This document shows positions 7,031-8,590 of a stretch of 8,590 nucleotides of DNA, piece by piece. Below the pieces are notes generated by a model. That model saw only the letters and a program-made list of their open reading frames with translations. It searched no databases and was not told the DNA's origin. How positions within the stretch are numbered: position 1 is the first letter of the stretch; the number at the start of each line of letters is the position of its first letter. The DNA comes from Caldifarciminota bacterium 4484_100 (GTDB taxonomy: Bacteria; Hydrothermota; Tepidihabitantia; SM23-42). A program made the translations under genes and the position numbers. The stretch covers positions 1 to 8,590 of the forward strand of contig MUKB01000112.1 of assembly GCA_002049785.1 (NCBI GenBank), written 5' to 3'.

Positions 7031-7537
7031 TTAAGAATATAGAATAAAGAGAATTATACCCCAGGCATCATCGATGGCGACAACACCGAGAAGGGTGTCA
7101 GTAAAGCGGCCTCGGGCTCGGTATTCCCTGGTTACCATAACCACTGCGGCCGGGGCAGTGGCGGGTGCAATTGCGGCAAGGAGAATTGAAATGGGCAGGG
7201 ATATTTTTGCAATTACATAAAGAATGATAAAGACAAGGCAGAACGATCCGATTACCTCACCAATCGATATTGCAAATACTGCTCTGCCGATGCAATGTAA
7301 TTTTGTGAGTGTAAAATTCTGGCCCAGACTTACTGCGATCAGCCCAAGCGCAATATTGGAAACAAATGTCGAGGACTTAAGAATCTCTGGAGAGATAATA
7401 TTTAACAGGTGGGGGCCCAGAAGGATACCGAGTATTATATAAGTCGTTACTGCTGGAAATTTGAGATATCTAACGAGCTTTGCACCAATCAGCCCGGTGG
7501 TTAGAATTAACCCGAGACTGAAGATGGTGTTCAGCAT
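7031..7537 (-). pseudogene. CPA2-type cation:proton antiporter, N-terminal part (frameshifted gene)
   Basis: 168 codons from ATG 7535-7537, ending in TAA at 7031-7033 straight after ILFILYS. CPA2 antiporters exchange Na+ or K+ for H+ across the inner membrane. Seen: an N-terminal helix, LKFPAVTTYIILGILLGPHLL (helices 1-2), several further hydrophobic helices, and the core ATAPAAVVMVTREYRARG then AIDDAWG, where Asp156-Asp157 match the paired acidic residues of electrogenic family members. In intact relatives the next region is another membrane helix or two before the LLLSNMSLGATIANR segment; here only about 45 residues separate them, in another frame. An internal deletion with a frameshift is the simplest reading. 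The start lies 3 bp after the CBS gene stop, with AGGAGAAAGG inside that gene's end, so the two form one transcription unit. Confidence 0.8.
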
Positions 7538-7540
7538 TTT

Positions 7541-8011
7541 TTAAATTATGCCTTTCTCCTTGAAAATTTTCAGGATAACATCGAAGAGGCCAATAAATCC
7601 AACAAATTTCTTTTCTTTATTTATCACCGGTAATTGGTCCCGATTATGCAACCTCATCAATCTGAAGGCCTCTTCAACTGCAACATCTTCATTAACCGCG
7701 AGAAATTTGGTTACCATAATATCCTCGGCAACGATCAGGTGTCCCATTTCCGGGGATAACTCAACTTCGGATATTTCAATCGGCCTTTCATCCAGGAATG
7801 GAATTGTCTTTAGAATTTCTGGTTCTGCGGGCTTGAAGATATCGATCAGGTTCTTCAAAGAAATAATGCCGATAAGAATGCCATTTTCGTCAATAACCGG
7901 GATTAACGGTAGGGTATGGAATTTTTTAAATGTTTTAAGGATACTTCGCAGGGATGTAAATCTCTGAACGGTAATCACTTTTTTATTGACTATATCACCG
8001 ACCTTTTCCAT
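7541..8011 (-). CDS. Two-CBS-domain protein
   Basis: 156 residues, start ATG 8009-8011 set by a strong Shine-Dalgarno. Two CBS motifs make up nearly the whole protein: residues about 5-60 (VGDIVNKKVITV ... LPLIPVIDENGILIGIISLKNLIDIF) and about 92-150 (AEDIMVTKFLAVNEDVAVEEAFRLMRLH, then DQLPVINKEKKFVGFIGLFDVILKIF). Paired CBS motifs form a Bateman module that usually binds adenosine nucleotides and regulates an attached or associated enzyme or transporter. No catalytic or DNA-binding domain is attached. The gene is 3 bp upstream of the antiporter gene and under the same promoter, so it plausibly acts as a detached regulatory subunit of that transporter; this is inferred from context alone. Family call is firm. 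Confidence 0.92.
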   Translation of the reverse strand: MEKVGDIVNKKVITVQRFTSLRSILKTFKKFHTLPLIPVIDENGILIGIISLKNLIDIFKPAEPEILKTIPFLDERPIEISEVELSPEMGHLIVAEDIMVTKFLAVNEDVAVEEAFRLMRLHNRDQLPVINKEKKFVGFIGLFDVILKIFKEKGII

Positions 8012-8014
8012 TAC

Positions 8015-8022
8015 AACCTCCT
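8015..8022 (-). promoter_or_regulatory. Strong Shine-Dalgarno of the CBS-domain gene
   Basis: On the minus strand the sequence reads AGGAGGTT, with AGGAGG 5 nt before the ATG at 8011. This is a near-perfect anti-SD match and fixes the start codon. Confidence 0.85.
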
Positions 8023-8072
8023 AAAATCCCTTTGTCCCTTAGAGTTATTTTTACTGCTTCACTCATACTTTA

Positions 8073-8100
8073 ATCATATTTAAAATTACTGAATTGTCAA
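8073..8100 (-). promoter_or_regulatory. Sigma70-type promoter of the CBS-antiporter unit
   Basis: On the minus strand TTGACA (8100-8095) and TATGAT (8078-8073) are separated by 16 bp. The -35 is a perfect match and the -10 has five of six consensus bases. Transcription would start near 8066, leaving a leader of about 55 nt that carries the Shine-Dalgarno. The flanking repeat element ends only a few bases upstream of the -35 box. Confidence 0.75.
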
Positions 8101-8111
8101 TATCCCTTTGC

Positions 8112-8132
8112 ACTGAGTCCTCTCCACTTTTT
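8112..8132 (+). repeat. Left terminal inverted repeat of the MITE-like element
   Basis: Begins ACTGAGTCC and contains TCCTCTCCACTTTTT at 8118-8132, the exact reverse complement of 8526-8540. One mismatch (G8117) to the right end. Confidence 0.7.
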
Positions 8133-8165
8133 TCATAGCACCACCAGGACAGCATTTTGGATTTG

Positions 8166-8325
8166 GAAAACATTTGGCCATTAACTCATTGGTCATTGAG
8201 TCATTTGAAAAACATTTAGTCATTGGTCATTAAGTCATTGAAAAATCGATAGTCATTGAGTCATTGAAAAATCGTTAGTCATTAAGTCATTGAGTAATTA
8301 TGTCATTGATAAATCGTTCGTCATT
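8166..8325 (+). repeat. Degenerate tandem repeat, five units of GAAAAATCGTTAGTCATT type
   Basis: Units begin at 8166, 8207, 8240, 8266 and 8308. Each opens with GA(A/T)AAA or GAAAAC, goes on to an ATCGTTA- or CATTTAG-like stretch, and ends in one or more TCATT steps such as GTCATTAAGTCATT. Unit lengths are about 41, 33, 26, 42 and 18 bp; they vary mostly through extra or missing (G)TCATTRA steps, as replication slippage would give. It lies inside the MITE-like element. Not a CRISPR: no constant repeat with unique spacers. Confidence 0.8.
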
Positions 8326-8343
8326 CTGAACTCGTTTCAGAAT
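8323..8343. repeat. Small hairpin, first of an adjacent pair
   Basis: ATTCTGAA (8323-8330) and TTCAGAAT (8336-8343) form a perfect 8-bp stem with a 5-nt loop CTCGT. GTCATTCTGAA...TTCAGAATCT resembles an interspersed palindromic repeat that I recall from various metagenome-derived genomes. No T-tract follows, so it is not an intrinsic terminator. Confidence 0.65.
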
Positions 8344-8351
8344 CTCAATGG

Positions 8352-8372
8352 ATGCTGAAATAAATTCAGCAT
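8352..8372. repeat. Small hairpin, second of an adjacent pair
   Basis: ATGCTGAA (8352-8359) and TTCAGCAT (8365-8372) form a perfect 8-bp stem with loop ATAAA. The CTGAA/TTCAG core is shared with the hairpin at 8323-8343, so the pair may be a diverged duplication. A third, weaker stem GCAGGT/ACCTGC (8379-8384 and 8393-8398) and a fourth, CTGCC/GGCAG (8460-8464 and 8484-8488), follow. Confidence 0.65.
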
Positions 8373-8525
8373 AACATTGCAGGTTTTCCTCGACCTGCGG
8401 AACTAAATCCATCGGGGCGAGGCGTCCCTTAGCTGGAAGTAAAAACTCCATTCAGCCCACTGCCCGTCTGGGTCTGCGAAGAAGGCAGAGAATAAACTCA
8501 ACACAACATTTTGAAAAATCAAAAC

Positions 8526-8546
8526 AAAAAGTGGAGAGGAGTCAGT
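8526..8546 (-). repeat. Right terminal inverted repeat of the MITE-like element
   Basis: AAAAAGTGGAGAGGA at 8526-8540 followed by GTCAGT. Its reverse complement starts ACTGACTCC and matches the left end except at one base. CCTTTGC follows at once. Confidence 0.7.
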
Positions 8547-8590
8547 CCTTTGCACTGTGACTCTTTATCTTTAGGACGGTATATGATTTC

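Larger units (their letters stand above)
8112..8546. mobile_element. MITE-like non-autonomous element with terminal inverted repeats and 7-bp target duplication
   Basis: The left end (8112-8132) and right end (8526-8546) are inverted copies matching at 20 of 21 positions, with a perfect 15-bp core TCCTCTCCACTTTTT. CCTTTGC lies directly outside each end (8105-8111 and 8547-8553), as expected of a target-site duplication. The 435-bp interior has no credible reading frame; it holds a degenerate tandem repeat (8166-8325) and several hairpins. No transposase is in the window, so any mobility would depend on one elsewhere. The next four bases on the right (ACTG) happen to match the element's own end, so the duplication could be argued as up to 11 bp. 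Alternative: a chance or composite repeat region. Confidence 0.6.

Noticed and set aside
8166..8325. CRISPR array
   Set aside because: Units are degenerate and of unequal length, there are no unique constant-length spacers, and no cas gene is present.
8166..8325. Iterons of a replication origin
   Set aside because: No replication initiator gene, DnaA boxes or A/T-rich unwinding region tied to it; the units are too diverged.
8323..8372. Intrinsic terminators
   Set aside because: Neither hairpin is G/C-rich and neither is followed by a T-tract on either strand.

Overview
The window reads as a stretch of chromosome from an uncultured, moderately AT-rich, peptidoglycan-making bacterium. The packed operon, the divergent protein sequences and an interspersed repeat of the GTCATTCTGAA...TTCAGAAT type would fit a candidate-phylum metagenome lineage (for example WOR-3-like). 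That placement is a guess from style, not a demonstrated affiliation.

Plus strand, 1-6472, is a tightly overlapping operon: the 3' end of mltG (endolytic murein transglycosylase), then two paralogous large proteins that each join a long helical N-terminal region to a class III nucleotide-cyclase homology domain, then a REC-GAF-GGDEF protein. The junctions overlap by 14, 4 and 1 bp, so co-translation is likely. The second cyclase-like gene is interrupted by a frameshift near 3990-4101 and appears as two reading frames. Both cyclase domains keep the two metal Asp residues and the Lys/Asp pair associated with adenine recognition, but seem to lack the Asn and Arg that stabilise the transition state. 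The GGDEF domain keeps GGDEY and an RxxD inhibitory site. Both of its guanine-contacting positions are changed, including Asp to Ser at the position that marks Hypr GGDEF enzymes, which make 3',3'-cGAMP. The operon is therefore a candidate for non-standard nucleotide signalling, linked at least by co-expression to a cell-wall enzyme.

Minus strand, 8011-6474, is a second, convergent unit whose last stop codon lies 1 bp from the GGDEF stop. It has a near-consensus sigma70 promoter (8073-8100), a strong Shine-Dalgarno, a two-CBS-domain protein and a CPA2-type cation:proton antiporter. The antiporter is broken by a frameshift, probably with loss of an internal membrane segment.

From 8105 to the end there is no gene. 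The sequence from 8112 to 8546 has the anatomy of a MITE-like element: 21-bp imperfect terminal inverted repeats directly flanked by a 7-bp direct repeat CCTTTGC. Inside are five degenerate GAAAAATCGTTAGTCATT-type units and a run of small hairpins. It sits immediately upstream of the CBS-antiporter promoter. Positions 8554-8590 hold nothing recognisable.
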